A DNA stretch of 50,581 nt from Azospirillum humicireducens (GTDB lineage Bacteria; Pseudomonadota; Alphaproteobacteria; Azospirillales; Azospirillaceae): assembly GCF_001639105.2 (NCBI RefSeq), contig NZ_CP028902.1, positions 504,224-554,804 on the forward strand. Reading direction: 5' to 3'. Position 1 is the stretch's first letter; the number at the start of each line of letters is the position of its first letter. A program made the position numbers and the translations under genes. The notes under the pieces were generated by a model. It worked only from the letters and a program-made list of their open reading frames with translations, was not told where the DNA came from and searched no databases. Positions 1-8,880 of this stretch are shown here, piece after piece.

Positions 1-166
1 TAGGTCAAGGCTCCCCGCACCCGCGCGTCCGGGCCATCCCGTCCGGGCAAGTGAGCGACTGGATGTGCTGGATTGAGGCGCAAGATGTGAACCATCGCCG
101 GCCGAAAGGCCAGTGCGAAGCGGCGGGAAGGCCGCGGGGAGAGTGTCGCAGCCACGATAGGCGCCT

Positions 167-232
167 CCGCTCGCCCCTGGCCGCCTCCGCTCATTTTTCC
201 ATTCCGCCGCTCATTTCGCTATTCCACCGCTC
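167..232. repeat. Four CCGCTC boxes at exact 20-bp intervals
   Basis: CCGCTC (GAGCGG on the minus strand) begins at 167, 187, 207 and 227, so the period is exactly 20 bp. The two copies nearest the gene also share most of the rest of the 20-bp unit, about 16 of 20 positions. The array lies about 120 bp before the serine transporter start. It could be an operator array or a decayed tandem repeat. Nothing else recognisable was seen in positions 1-350; the short ORF there looks non-coding. Confidence 0.45.
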
Positions 233-350
233 CTGAGTTCGGTCGGGAATTGCCGGCGGAGTGTTGCTAGGCTTTCTCCAGGTCAACAGAGCGCAGCCTT
301 TCCGTGATGGCCTGAACATCCACGAATGAAGGCATGCTGGAGGAATAAAA

Positions 351-1625
351 ATGGTCAGCATCTCAACGGAATCCACAAGGCTTGGCAATCCTCCTCTGCC
401 GTGGACCAAGCATGACACCATGTGGATGCTTGGGCTTTTCGGAACAGCTATTGGCGCAGGCACGCTTTTTCTCCCCATCAATGCCGGTCTCGGCGGCTTC
501 TGGCCGCTGGCGGTGATGGCGGTCATCGCCTTTCCGATGACCTATCTGGCCCACCGGGGCCTGTGCCGCTTCATCCTGTCCTCCTCCAAACCGGGCAGCG
601 ACATCACCGAGGTGGTGACCGAGCATTTCGGCGCCACCGCGGGCAAGCTCATCACCCTGCTGTACTTCTTCACCATCCTGCCGATCCTGCTGATCTACGG
701 CGTCGGCCTGACCAACACGGTCCAGAGCTTCATGGTGCATCAGCTGGGCATGGTTCCGCCGCCGCGCATCCTGCTGTCGCTGGGCCTGATCCTCGGGCTG
801 ATGGGCGTCATCAAGCTGGGCGAGCAGATGGTCGTCCGGGTCATGAGCTGGCTCGTCTATCCCTTCGTGCTGGTCCTGATGGGCATCGGCCTCTATCTCG
901 CCCCCGACTGGAACGGCGCGATCCTCGATCAGGTCCCGACCGCCGGCCAGTTCAGCCTGACCCTGTGGCTCAGCATCCCGGCCCTGGTCTTCTCCTTCAA
1001 CCACTCCCCGGCCATCTCGCGCTTCGTCGTCGCCCAGCAGAACCAGTATGGCGAAGAGGCTGAAGCGCAGAGCACCCGCATCGAGAAATATGCGGTCGTC
1101 ATGATGGTCCTGGTCGTCATGTTCTTCGTCTTCAGCTGCGTCTTCAGCCTCAGCCCGCAGGAACTGGCCGATGCCAAGGCCCAGAACATCTCGATCCTGT
1201 CCTATCTCGGCAACAAGTTCGACAACCCGCTGATGGCCTTCCTGACCCCGGCCGTGGCGTTCGTGGCGATCACCAAGTCCTTCTTCGGCCACTATCTCGG
1301 CGCCCGTGAAGGCCTGAACGGCCTGATCTCCCAGCAGCTTCGCAGCCAGGGCAAGGCCGTCAACCTCAAGGCGATCAACAGCTTCAGCGCCCTGTTCATG
1401 GTCGCCGCCGTCTGGATCGCCGCCACGCTCAACCCCAGCATCCTGGGCATGATCGAATCCCTCTGCGGTCCCATCATCGCCGCCCTGCTCTTCATCATGC
1501 CGATGTACGCGATCCGCAAGGTGCCGGCCATGCGCAAATACGCCGGCCAGCCGGGCAACGTGGTGGTGATCTTCATCGGCAGCGTCGCAATGTCCGCCAT
1601 CCTCTACTCCCTGCTCAGCCTCTGA
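351..1625 (+). CDS. sdaC: Serine/threonine transporter, HAAAP (SdaC-like) family
   Basis: A 424-residue inner-membrane permease of the hydroxy/aromatic amino acid family, probably a proton- or sodium-coupled serine importer. About eleven hydrophobic segments are visible. Near the N-terminus, [13 protein letters not shown] followed by a Gly-rich helix is the family's unwound first helix that forms the substrate site. The start is set by GGAGGAATAAAA just before the ATG. L-serine ammonia-lyase follows 98 bp downstream on the same strand, the same pairing as sdaC-sdaB in E. coli, which supports serine as substrate. Tyrosine or threonine cannot be excluded from the sequence alone. Confidence 0.82.
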   Translation: MVSISTESTRLGNPPLPWTKHDTMWMLGLFGTAIGAGTLFLPINAGLGGFWPLAVMAVIAFPMTYLAHRGLCRFILSSSKPGSDITEVVTEHFGATAGKLITLLYFFTILPILLIYGVGLTNTVQSFMVHQLGMVPPPRILLSLGLILGLMGVIKLGEQMVVRVMSWLVYPFVLVLMGIGLYLAPDWNGAILDQVPTAGQFSLTLWLSIPALVFSFNHSPAISRFVVAQQNQYGEEAEAQSTRIEKYAVVMMVLVVMFFVFSCVFSLSPQELADAKAQNISILSYLGNKFDNPLMAFLTPAVAFVAITKSFFGHYLGAREGLNGLISQQLRSQGKAVNLKAINSFSALFMVAAVWIAATLNPSILGMIESLCGPIIAALLFIMPMYAIRKVPAMRKYAGQPGNVVVIFIGSVAMSAILYSLLSL

Positions 1626-1723
1626 CACATACCGCTTCCCCTTCGGGTGGCGCCCCGTCCCAAAGCGGCGGGCCGCCGCCCGAAGCGGCGAAGAGAAGAA
1701 CCGGCACAGGAAGGAAGCACGCC

Positions 1724-3130
1724 ATGATCAGCATGTTCGACCTCTACAAGGTCGGTATCGGCCCCTCCAGTTCGCACACGGTGGGACCGATGAGGGCAGC
1801 CAAGCAGTTCGTGGATGCCCTGCGTTCCTGCGGCGGGTTCGATGCCACGACCCGCGTCGCGGTCGACGTCTACGGGTCTCTGGCGCTGACCGGCAAGGGC
1901 CACCACACCGACGTCGCCCTCATGCTCGGCCTCGCCGGCAACCTGCCGGACACCGTCGTCATCGACACCATCCCCGCCTTCCTGCAGCAGGTGCGCAATT
2001 CGCACAGCCTGCCGCTGGGTCAGGAGGGCAAGCCGATCGACTTCCCGCCGGCCGCCATCACCTTCCACCGGTCGAACCTGCCCCGGCACGAGAACGGCAT
2101 GACGATCCAGGCCTTCGACGGCGACCGGCTGCTGCTGGGCAAGACCTATTACTCCATCGGCGGCGGCTTCGTCGTCGAGGACGAGAATTTCGGCAGGCAG
2201 AGCGGCGAGGAGGTGGAGCTTCCCTACGCCTACGCCTCCGCCGCCGAGCTGCTGGACCATTGCCGGAAGACCGGCCTGTCCTTCTCCGGCCTGATCCTGC
2301 AGAACGAACTGCGCCTGCACAGCCACCAGGAGATCAAGGACTATTTCGCCAACATCTGGCAGACGATGCGCGCCTGCATGGACCGCGGCATGACGACCGA
2401 GGGGGTGCTGCCCGGACCGATGCGGGTTCCCCGCCGGGCCGCCATCCTGCGCCGCCAGCTGGCCTCGTCGGAAGCGCTGTCGCGCGACCCGATGAACGTC
2501 GTCGACTGGGTCAACATGTTCGCCTTCGCGGTGAACGAGGAGAATGCGGCCGGCGGCCGCGTCGTCACCGCACCGACCAACGGCGCCTGCGGCATCGTTC
2601 CCGCCGTGCTCGCCTACTACCACAATTTCATCAAGCCTCTGGACGAGGACGCCTGCGTCCGCTTCTTCCTGGCCTCGGCCGCCATCGGCGCGCTCTACAA
2701 GCGGAACGCCTCCATCTCCGGCGCCGAGGTCGGCTGCCAGGGCGAGGTCGGCGTCGCCTGCTCGATGGCCGCCGGCGGCCTCGCCGACCTGATGGGCGGC
2801 AGCCCCGAACAGGTGTGCATCGCCGCCGAGATCGCGATGGAGCACAATCTCGGCCTGACCTGCGACCCGGTCGGCGGGCAGGTGCAGATCCCCTGCATCG
2901 AACGCAACGCCATGGGCGCCATGAAGGCGATCAACGCGACGCGCATGGCCCTGCACCGCACCAGCGAGCCGCTGGTCTCGCTCGACAAGGTCATCGAGAC
3001 GATGTTCGAAACCGGCAAGGACATGGATCCGAAATACCGCGAAACCTCCTGCGGCGGTCTGGCGGTCAAGGTGGTGGCACAGGCCTCCGCGCAGACACAG
3101 GACGCCGACGGCGTCAACTGGGCGGCCTGA
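1724..3130 (+). CDS. sdaA: L-serine ammonia-lyase, iron-sulfur-dependent, single chain
   Basis: Deaminates L-serine to pyruvate and ammonia in the cytoplasm with a catalytic [4Fe-4S] cluster. The 468 residues match the usual single-chain enzyme. The beta domain opens with MFDLYKVGIGPSSSHTVGPM. The alpha domain holds the cluster cysteines in GCQGEVGVACS and TCDPVGG...PCIERN. The C-terminal tail carries YRETSCGGLAV, where the tail cysteine can cap the cluster in this family. AGGAAGGAAG precedes the ATG at good spacing. With the upstream transporter it forms a serine-catabolism pair. It ends convergently against the phosphatase operon at a strong hairpin. Confidence 0.95.
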   Translation: MISMFDLYKVGIGPSSSHTVGPMRAAKQFVDALRSCGGFDATTRVAVDVYGSLALTGKGHHTDVALMLGLAGNLPDTVVIDTIPAFLQQVRNSHSLPLGQEGKPIDFPPAAITFHRSNLPRHENGMTIQAFDGDRLLLGKTYYSIGGGFVVEDENFGRQSGEEVELPYAYASAAELLDHCRKTGLSFSGLILQNELRLHSHQEIKDYFANIWQTMRACMDRGMTTEGVLPGPMRVPRRAAILRRQLASSEALSRDPMNVVDWVNMFAFAVNEENAAGGRVVTAPTNGACGIVPAVLAYYHNFIKPLDEDACVRFFLASAAIGALYKRNASISGAEVGCQGEVGVACSMAAGGLADLMGGSPEQVCIAAEIAMEHNLGLTCDPVGGQVQIPCIERNAMGAMKAINATRMALHRTSEPLVSLDKVIETMFETGKDMDPKYRETSCGGLAVKVVAQASAQTQDADGVNWAA

Positions 3131-3166
3131 CGCCGCGCGCCTCCTCGGATCATGGCCTCTTCTGCA

Positions 3167-3200
3167 CAGGGCGCCCGCGTCACCCGACGCGGGCGCCCTG
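3167..3200. terminator. Perfect 15-bp hairpin between convergent genes
   Basis: CAGGGCGCCCGCGTC (3167-3181), loop ACCC, then its exact reverse complement to 3200. It sits at the junction of the plus-strand serine deaminase and the minus-strand phosphatase, whose stop codon lies inside the stem. Neither side has a clear T-run, as is common in GC-rich genomes. A two-way terminator is the simplest reading. Confidence 0.55.
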
Positions 3201-3707
3201 CCGCATGAGGGTCACAGGCGACGCGTTGGGCGGCCACAGCAGCGCGGACTCCACCCCCAACCATCGGCAAAGGACCGGCCAGGTGCCGGCATGTGCGACG
3301 ATCAGGGGCGGGCGGCCGTCGGCGGGGACAGGCAGGCCGTCGAGCGCCGCGGTGACGCGGGCGCCGAATGCGGACAGGCTTTCCCCGTTCGGCACCTCCT
3401 CGCGCAACAGGTCGGCGGGGATGGCCCCGCCCTCCAGATCGCCCCAGCGGCGCTCCTCCAGACCGGCGACCGGGACGATCGGAACCGCCAGGGCCTCGGC
3501 CAGGACGGCCGCCGTCTCCAGCGCCCGACGCTGCGGGCTGCTGTAGACGACCGGAACCGTCTGCCGCCCGGCGACCAGAGCCGCGGCGGCCTCGCGCGCC
3601 TGTTCACGGCCCCGTTCGGTCAGCGACACGTCGCGCGAACCGGCCAGCCAGCCGCCGAGGTTGCTCTCCGTCTCGCCATGGCGGCAGAAGATCACCGCGT
3701 TCAGCAT
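3180..3707 (-). CDS. Histidine phosphatase family protein (phosphoglycerate mutase-like)
   Basis: A 175-residue branch-2 histidine phosphatase. CRHGETESN near residue 8 carries the phospho-accepting His; LAGSRDVSLTERGREQA and SSPQRRALETA follow in the normal order. The second catalytic His is in IVAHAGTWPVL. Such proteins hydrolyse small phosphate monoesters, and the substrate cannot be read from the motifs. It overlaps the upstream HAD phosphatase by 7 bp and is the last gene of the ABC importer operon. This suggests removal of phosphate from the imported compound or its product. Confidence 0.88.
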   Translation of the reverse strand: MLNAVIFCRHGETESNLGGWLAGSRDVSLTERGREQAREAAAALVAGRQTVPVVYSSPQRRALETAAVLAEALAVPIVPVAGLEERRWGDLEGGAIPADLLREEVPNGESLSAFGARVTAALDGLPVPADGRPPLIVAHAGTWPVLCRWLGVESALLWPPNASPVTLMRQGARVG

Positions 3708-4384
3708 GACAGACGCTTCGCCAGATCGGCGAACCCGTCGAGGACGCCGTCATGCGGCAGGCCGTCGAGCGGGACGCGGGCATAGCCGTAGGGCACCACC
3801 AGCACCCGCGCCACCCCGGCCGCGCGGGATGCCGCCACGTCATGCTCGTTGTCGCCGACGAAGACGGTCTCCGCCGGCGTGACCTCCAGCCGCTCCAGCA
3901 GCCCCAGCACCGGCTCCGGCGACGGCTTGCGGGTCGGGTAGCTGTCGCCGCCGACCACCGCGGCGAAGCGGCCGGCGATGCCCAGATCGTCGAGCAGCCG
4001 CAGGGTGGCCGCCATCGGCTTGTTGGTGCAGACGCCGAGCCGCAGCCCGGCCTCCGCCAGCCGGCCCAGCGTTTCGGCGACGCCGGGGTAGAGCGTGCTG
4101 TGGGCGCTGGGGTCGGCCTCGTAGATCGCCAGGAAGCGCTTGATGCAGCGGGCGGTCTCGTCCGCAGCCGGAACCCCGCCGGTGGCGGCCAGCACCCGCT
4201 CGACCAGCTTGGGCGCCCCGTCGCCGACGAAGGAGCGCACCGCCGCCAGATCGACCGGCGGGCGCCCCAGCTCGGCCAGCAGGGCGTTGGAGGCATGCAT
4301 CAGGTCGGCCACGCTGTCCACCAGCGTGCCGTCGAGGTCGAAGGCGACGGCGCGGATGGCGGGGCGGTTCACGGTATCGGTCAC
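3701..4384 (-). CDS. HAD phosphatase, phosphoglycolate phosphatase (Gph)-like
   Basis: A 227-residue HAD subfamily IA hydrolase. Motif I is FDLDGTLVDS near residue 15 (nucleophile Asp), motif II Thr is in GVCTNKP, motif III Lys is in TRKPSPEP, and motif IV is VGDNEHDVAAS. A helical cap lies between motifs I and II. Overall it resembles phosphoglycolate phosphatase, but cap substrates vary widely. The start is a GTG with AAGG about 11 bases upstream. It lies 12 bp after the ABC ATPase and overlaps the histidine phosphatase, so one mRNA carries transporter and two phosphatases. Confidence 0.86.
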   Translation of the reverse strand: MTDTVNRPAIRAVAFDLDGTLVDSVADLMHASNALLAELGRPPVDLAAVRSFVGDGAPKLVERVLAATGGVPAADETARCIKRFLAIYEADPSAHSTLYPGVAETLGRLAEAGLRLGVCTNKPMAATLRLLDDLGIAGRFAAVVGGDSYPTRKPSPEPVLGLLERLEVTPAETVFVGDNEHDVAASRAAGVARVLVVPYGYARVPLDGLPHDGVLDGFADLAKRLSC

Positions 4385-4396
4385 GATTGCGGCACC

Positions 4397-5533
4397 TTAC
4401 TGGCGGAGGAAGCGGGCCTTGTCGGCCGCGAGGTCGAGGATGATCGGGGCATCCGGGGGGAGCAGAGCATCGCCCGCCTGATGCGGCGCGTCCACCTGAA
4501 CCAGCTGCCCGCCGACATCCACCGCATAGCGGATCGACGCGCCGAGGAACTCGCGGTGGCGGACGGTGCCGGTCAGCCGGGCATGTCCGGGCGCCGGCGC
4601 CTGACCGTCGGCGCGGATGGCGAGGTTCTGCGGCCGGAACATCAGCTTGCCCCCGGCCCCGGTCTCAACGCCCGCCGCCGGCAGCGCCACCGGGGTGAAG
4701 CCGGCGCCGACGAAGGCGCGGCCCCCGGCCCCGTCGTCCCGCACGGCGCCGTCCAGCACGTTGGCGGTGCCGAGGAAGCCGGCGACGAACAGGTTGGCCG
4801 GATGGTCGTAGAGATCCTGCGGGGTGCCGACCTGCTGCACCCGCCCGTCCTCCATCACCGCGATGCGGTCGCAGATGGTGTTGGCCTCCTCCTGGTCGTG
4901 GGTGACGAAGATGGTGGTCAGGCCGAGCTTGCGTTGCAGGCTCAGCAGCTCCTGGCGCATCTGCACGCGCAGCTTGGCGTCGAGGTTCGACAAAGGCTCG
5001 TCGAGCAGCAGGATCTTCGGCTCGATCACCACGGTGCGCGCCAGCGCCACGCGCTGCTGCTGGCCGCCCGACAGCTGCGAGGGGCGGCGGTCGGCCAGAT
5101 GTTTCAGCCCGACCAGCTCCAGCGCGGCGTCCACCCGCCGTTCGATCTCGGCGCGGGGGACGCGGCGCTCCTCCAGCCCGAAGGCGACGTTGCGGCGCAC
5201 GGTCATGTGCGGCCAGAGCGCGTAGCTCTGGAACACCATGCCGACATCGCGCCGGTGCGGCGGCAGGCCGGAGATGTCGCGCCCGCCGATGCGCACCTCG
5301 CCGCGCTGGGCGGTGTTGAAGCCGGCGATCAGCCGCAGAAGCGTGGTCTTGCCGCAGCCGGACGGGCCGAGGAAGGCGAAGAACTCGCCCGGCTTGATCG
5401 CGAGGTTCACGTCCTTCAGCACATGGTTGCTGCCGTAGGACAGGTTGACGCCCGCGATGTCGACGCCGACGCTCTGGATTTGCGCGGCGAGCGCGGCCGG
5501 GGAAAACCGTTGGTCGGAAAACTGGTGGTTCAT
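4397..5533 (-). CDS. ABC transporter ATP-binding protein (PotA/FbpC/PhnT type)
   Basis: A 378-residue cytoplasmic ATPase that powers the importer. Walker A is GPSGCGKTT, the signature is LSGGQQQRVALAR, Walker B is ILLLDEPLSNLDA, and the H-loop is FVTHDQEEA. A C-terminal TOBE-like regulatory domain covers about the last 110 residues, typical of the spermidine/iron/2-aminoethylphosphonate subfamily. The reading frame stays open far upstream across the permease, but that part is a shadow; the ATG at 5533 is 14 bp after the permease stop and fits the family N-terminus. Confidence 0.92.
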   Translation of the reverse strand: MNHQFSDQRFSPAALAAQIQSVGVDIAGVNLSYGSNHVLKDVNLAIKPGEFFAFLGPSGCGKTTLLRLIAGFNTAQRGEVRIGGRDISGLPPHRRDVGMVFQSYALWPHMTVRRNVAFGLEERRVPRAEIERRVDAALELVGLKHLADRRPSQLSGGQQQRVALARTVVIEPKILLLDEPLSNLDAKLRVQMRQELLSLQRKLGLTTIFVTHDQEEANTICDRIAVMEDGRVQQVGTPQDLYDHPANLFVAGFLGTANVLDGAVRDDGAGGRAFVGAGFTPVALPAAGVETGAGGKLMFRPQNLAIRADGQAPAPGHARLTGTVRHREFLGASIRYAVDVGGQLVQVDAPHQAGDALLPPDAPIILDLAADKARFLRQ

Positions 5534-5547
5534 GACGATGGTTTCCC

Positions 5548-7260
5548 TCACTGGTCCTGGCCGCGGTCGCGGCGGCCGCGCTCGATGACGACGTGCGACA
5601 GGTAGGTGCCGAGCCCGACGATGATGACGGCGAAGATGCCCAGCGCCGCCCCCGGACCGCGCCCGGCCGCCGACTGCATGTAGACGTAGAGGCCGTAGGC
5701 CAGCGGCGCGTCGCTCTGCGAATGCACCAGCATGATGGTGGCCGACAGCTCGACCGCCGCGGTGGCGAAGCTGGTGACGAAGCCGGCGAGGATGCCGCCG
5801 GACATCAGCGGCACGACGATGCGCCCGACCGTGCGCAGCTTGGTGGCGCCGAGATTCTCGGCCGCCTCCTCCAGCGAGGAGCTGACCTGCTGCAAGGCGG
5901 CGGTGCAGGCGCGCAGCGCGTAGGGCAGGCGGCGGATCGCCAGCGCGAAGACCAGGATCAGCCAGAAGTTGGACAGCGGCTGGCCGGTGAAGGGCATCGG
6001 CACGCCGTAGAAGCTGCGCAGATAGCCGATGCCCAGCACGACGCCAGGCACCGCCAGCGCCGCCATCGCGATGTAGTCCAGCCATTGCCGGCCCGGCAGC
6101 TTGGTGCGCAGGACCAGATAGGCGATGGCGGTGCCGATCACCACGTCGAGCAGTGCCGCCAGCGAGGCGTAGAGCAGCGTGTTGGTGATGTACTGCCCGC
6201 TCTCGGAGAAGACGGTGTGGTAGTGCTTCAGCGTGAAGGCGTCGGGCAGCGGGCTGAAGGACCAGATCGTGGCGAAGGACAGCAGGCCAAGCCCGACATG
6301 CGGCGCCAGCACCAGCACCAGGATCAGCAGCACGATGCCATAGGCCGCCACCATCTCCAGCGGCTTCAGGCGCCGCTTGGCGAGACCGCCGCCGCCGCGC
6401 TGCACCGTGGCGTAGTCCTTGCCGCGCATCGCCAGCGCCGACACCCAGAGCGCCAGCAGCGAGCAGGCGATCAGCACGACGGAGATGACGTAGCCCATCG
6501 GATCGGCGATGCCGATGGAGGAGATGCGCAGATAGGCCTGCGGCGCCAGCATGTCGTTGACGTTCAGCAGCAGCGGCGTGCCGAGATCGTCGAACACCTT
6601 GATGAAGACCAGCGAGGCGCCGGCGACATAGCCCGGCATCGCCAGCGGGAAGACGATGCGGCGGAACAGGCGGAAGCCGTGGCAGCCGAGATTCTGCGCC
6701 GATTCCTCCATCGCCCGGTCGATGTTCTTCAGGCTGGCCGACAGGTTGATCAGGATGAAGGGGAAATAATGGATGCTCTGGACGAAGATGACGCCGTTCA
6801 GCCCCTCCATGAAGGGGATCGAAAAGCCGAAATGGTCGCGCAGCAGCAGGTTGACCGAGCCGTTGCGCCCGAACAGCAGCTGCATCGCCACCGCGCCGAT
6901 GAAGGGCGGCATGATCAGCGGAATGATGCCCAGGCTCTGGATCAGCACCGAGCCGCGGAACTCGAAGCGCGTGGTCAGGTAGGCCAGCGGCAGCGCCAGC
7001 AGGCTCGCCACCACCACCGACATCGCCGAGACGTAGAAGGAGTTCCCGAACGACCGCATGAACAGGTCGTTCTGGAAGAAGTCGGCGAAGTTCACCAGGG
7101 TGAAGGCGCCGGTCGTCTTGTCCTGGAAGGCGACGAAGATGACCTGGACGACCGGAACGACCAGGAACAGCAGCAGGAATGCGGCGATCAGCAGCGCGGC
7201 CAGCGCCGGCCCCGGCCGCACGCGCGCGATGCGGTCGCGCGTGAGCGCAAGTGAGGTCAT
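5548..7260 (-). CDS. ABC transporter permease, FbpB-type tandem fusion
   Basis: A 570-residue inner-membrane permease made of two fused halves, about twelve membrane helices in total. Each half carries an EAA coupling motif: EESAQNLGCHGFRLFRRIVFP in the first and EEAAENLGATKLRTVGRIVVP in the second. This is the usual build for iron(III) and organophosphorus importers with a PotA-type ATPase. It lies 87 bp after the binding-protein gene and 14 bp before the ATPase gene. The substrate is not readable from the permease. Confidence 0.92.
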   Translation of the reverse strand: MTSLALTRDRIARVRPGPALAALLIAAFLLLFLVVPVVQVIFVAFQDKTTGAFTLVNFADFFQNDLFMRSFGNSFYVSAMSVVVASLLALPLAYLTTRFEFRGSVLIQSLGIIPLIMPPFIGAVAMQLLFGRNGSVNLLLRDHFGFSIPFMEGLNGVIFVQSIHYFPFILINLSASLKNIDRAMEESAQNLGCHGFRLFRRIVFPLAMPGYVAGASLVFIKVFDDLGTPLLLNVNDMLAPQAYLRISSIGIADPMGYVISVVLIACSLLALWVSALAMRGKDYATVQRGGGGLAKRRLKPLEMVAAYGIVLLILVLVLAPHVGLGLLSFATIWSFSPLPDAFTLKHYHTVFSESGQYITNTLLYASLAALLDVVIGTAIAYLVLRTKLPGRQWLDYIAMAALAVPGVVLGIGYLRSFYGVPMPFTGQPLSNFWLILVFALAIRRLPYALRACTAALQQVSSSLEEAAENLGATKLRTVGRIVVPLMSGGILAGFVTSFATAAVELSATIMLVHSQSDAPLAYGLYVYMQSAAGRGPGAALGIFAVIIVGLGTYLSHVVIERGRRDRGQDQ

Positions 7261-7347
7261 GGAAAGGCCCGTGAACTGGGGAGGAGGGAGGGGACGCGAC
7301 CGGCGCGTCCCCCATGCACGGCGTGCCGACGCGTCAGCGCAACGGCA

Positions 7348-8715
7348 TCAGCGCGCCAGGGCAGCCGCCTCGTCGGCCTTCTTGCGGGCGCTGGCGTAGT
7401 TCTCCTTGGCGAAGGCGGCCCACTTCTGCTCGACCTGCGCCTGACGCTCCGGCACCGCGTCCTTGGCCGACTTGCGCTCCACCGTGAAGGCGCCGGCCAG
7501 CTGCGGGTCGGCGGCCTGCTCCGCCGTCACCGGCATGGCGGCGACGAGGTCGCGCGCCTCGGCCAGCAGCGCCTTGGCCTTGTCGTTCGGCTTCTTGGCG
7601 AGTGCGGCCTCGGCCTTGTGGATGGCCTGGGTCGCCGCCTTGAGGTCGTCGAGCTGGAAGGTGACGAGCTGGTCGAACAGCGCGTCGACCACATTGTAGC
7701 GGGCCTGCGAGACGTTCACGTCGAAGTTGACCTGCGAGCCCAGCGACTTGTCCTTGAACGGGTTGGGATAGCCGGCGGGGGCCTTCTCGTAGGTGACCGG
7801 GTTGACCGGCAGGCGGCGGATCGCCGGTTCCAGCAGAACCTCCTGCCCCTTGGGCGACAGCAGGAAATCGACGAAGCCCTCGGCGGCGGCCTTGTTGGGG
7901 GCGTTCTTCACGACGGCGACATTGGCCGGGACGATGGTGGTGACGGTGGGATATGCGAACTCGACCGGGAAGCCCGAGGCCTGCGACGACAGGGCGAAGA
8001 AGTCGATGACGATGCCGACGCCGAAGGCGCCGGAATTCACCCCGTCCGGCACGCCGAAGCTGCGCTCGGTGATGGTGCGGTAGTTGCCGGCCATCTCCTT
8101 GTTGGTGCGCCAGCCCTTTTCCCAGCCCTCGCCCTGGAGGATCGTCTCGATGGTCAGGTGCGTCGTGCCGGAGCGCGACGGGGCGGAGATCGCGACATGG
8201 TCGTAATAGGCCGGCTTGGTCAGGTCGGCCCATTCCTTGGGGATCGGCAGGCCGTTGGCTTTCATGTAGCGGCTGTTCCACATGATGCCGTAACCGGATG
8301 CGGCGAAGCCGGCATACATCCCCTCGGGATCGTTGACCGGATAGGCGCCGACCTTCTCGGGAATGCCTTCCACCTTGGGCTTGTAGGGCTGGAGCAGGCC
8401 GGCGCCCTTCAGCACCTCGAAGGCGTCGGGGGCCGACGCCCAGAACAGGTCAACGCCGTTGTTGGACGCCGTTTCCTGAAGATACTTCACGCCCGCGTTG
8501 GTGTTGCGGTTCAGGATCTCGACCGTGACCTTGGGGTTGGCCTTCTGGTAGGCCTGCTGGAAAGCGGTCGTCATGTCCTTCGGGAAGGAGGTGACGATGA
8601 CCAGCTTGCCGCTGGCATCCTGTGCGAAGGCGGCGGTGCCGGACAGCAGCAGGACGGCCAGGGCGGCGGCGGCGTTGCGCAGGGTGCGTGCGACGGTGCG
8701 CGAGGTGCGGAGCAT
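7348..8715 (-). CDS. ABC transporter periplasmic binding protein, PgtC-related
   Basis: A 455-residue secreted solute-binding protein. A signal peptide ends at GTAAFAQ. The mature part starts KLVIVTSFPKD, then LFWASAPDAFEVLKGAGLL, ISAPSRSGTTHL and GYPNPF, the pattern of the phosphoglycerate-regulator PgtC and Fe/phosphonate binding proteins. A 110-residue helical extension follows the bilobed domain and is rich in Ala and Lys. Nearly every one of these blocks recurs in the PgtC-like protein at 12.7-14.1 kb. GGGAGG precedes the ATG. A sigma54-type promoter lies about 40 bp upstream. The ligand is probably a phosphorylated carboxylic acid such as phosphoglycerate; this is inference. Confidence 0.85.
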   Translation of the reverse strand: MLRTSRTVARTLRNAAAALAVLLLSGTAAFAQDASGKLVIVTSFPKDMTTAFQQAYQKANPKVTVEILNRNTNAGVKYLQETASNNGVDLFWASAPDAFEVLKGAGLLQPYKPKVEGIPEKVGAYPVNDPEGMYAGFAASGYGIMWNSRYMKANGLPIPKEWADLTKPAYYDHVAISAPSRSGTTHLTIETILQGEGWEKGWRTNKEMAGNYRTITERSFGVPDGVNSGAFGVGIVIDFFALSSQASGFPVEFAYPTVTTIVPANVAVVKNAPNKAAAEGFVDFLLSPKGQEVLLEPAIRRLPVNPVTYEKAPAGYPNPFKDKSLGSQVNFDVNVSQARYNVVDALFDQLVTFQLDDLKAATQAIHKAEAALAKKPNDKAKALLAEARDLVAAMPVTAEQAADPQLAGAFTVERKSAKDAVPERQAQVEQKWAAFAKENYASARKKADEAAALAR

Positions 8716-8755
8716 GGGTGTTGTCCCTCCCTTGATGTCTTATGCTCGCCCTATC

Positions 8756-8771
8756 AGCAATCGGCGTGCCA
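8756..8771 (-). promoter_or_regulatory. Sigma54 (-24/-12) promoter of the ABC importer operon
   Basis: On the minus strand the sequence is TGGCACGCCGATTGCT. It matches the consensus TGGCACG-N4-TTGCW at every defined position and has the required GG-N10-GC spacing. Transcription would start near 8744, about 30 bp before the binding-protein ATG. The adjacent regulator has a GAFTGA loop, which is the sigma54-contacting element, so promoter and activator fit. Confidence 0.88.
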
Positions 8772-8823
8772 GACAGTCAGCCCTTGCACGCTCTGGCTTT
8801 GCACGGCATCGATGGGTCAGGAC

Positions 8824-8864
8824 GGGAACATCGCCCGGCTTTCCTGGGTAATGCGGGGAACATC
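8824..8864. promoter_or_regulatory. Candidate enhancer: GGGAACATC direct repeat
   Basis: GGGAACATC occurs at 8824-8832 and again at 8856-8864, 32 bp apart, close to three helical turns. The copies lie 55-95 bp upstream of the -24 element, between it and the end of the response-regulator gene. This placement suits an upstream activating sequence for the NtrC-type regulator. A second pair, TTGCACG at 8784 and 8799, is closer to the promoter. Confidence 0.4.
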
Positions 8865-8880
8865 CACGGCCCCCCGTTTT

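Noticed and set aside
167..232. CRISPR-like array
   Set aside because: The units are only 20 bp with a 6-bp constant core and no repeat/spacer structure; no cas gene is present.
363..1628. 421-codon ORF antisense to the serine transporter
   Set aside because: Composition is Asp/His/Gly/Glu-rich, with no domain, while the sense strand has clear transporter motifs and a ribosome site.
5534..7315. Upstream extension of the ABC ATPase frame
   Set aside because: It reads Arg/Ala-rich over the permease gene; the ATPase fold begins at 5533 and the permease frame is clearly coding.
4397..8715. 2-aminoethylphosphonate importer
   Set aside because: The transporter class fits, but no phosphonatase, transaminase or C-P lyase gene is adjacent. 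The PgtABC-like set and phosphate-ester phosphatases favour another organophosphate.
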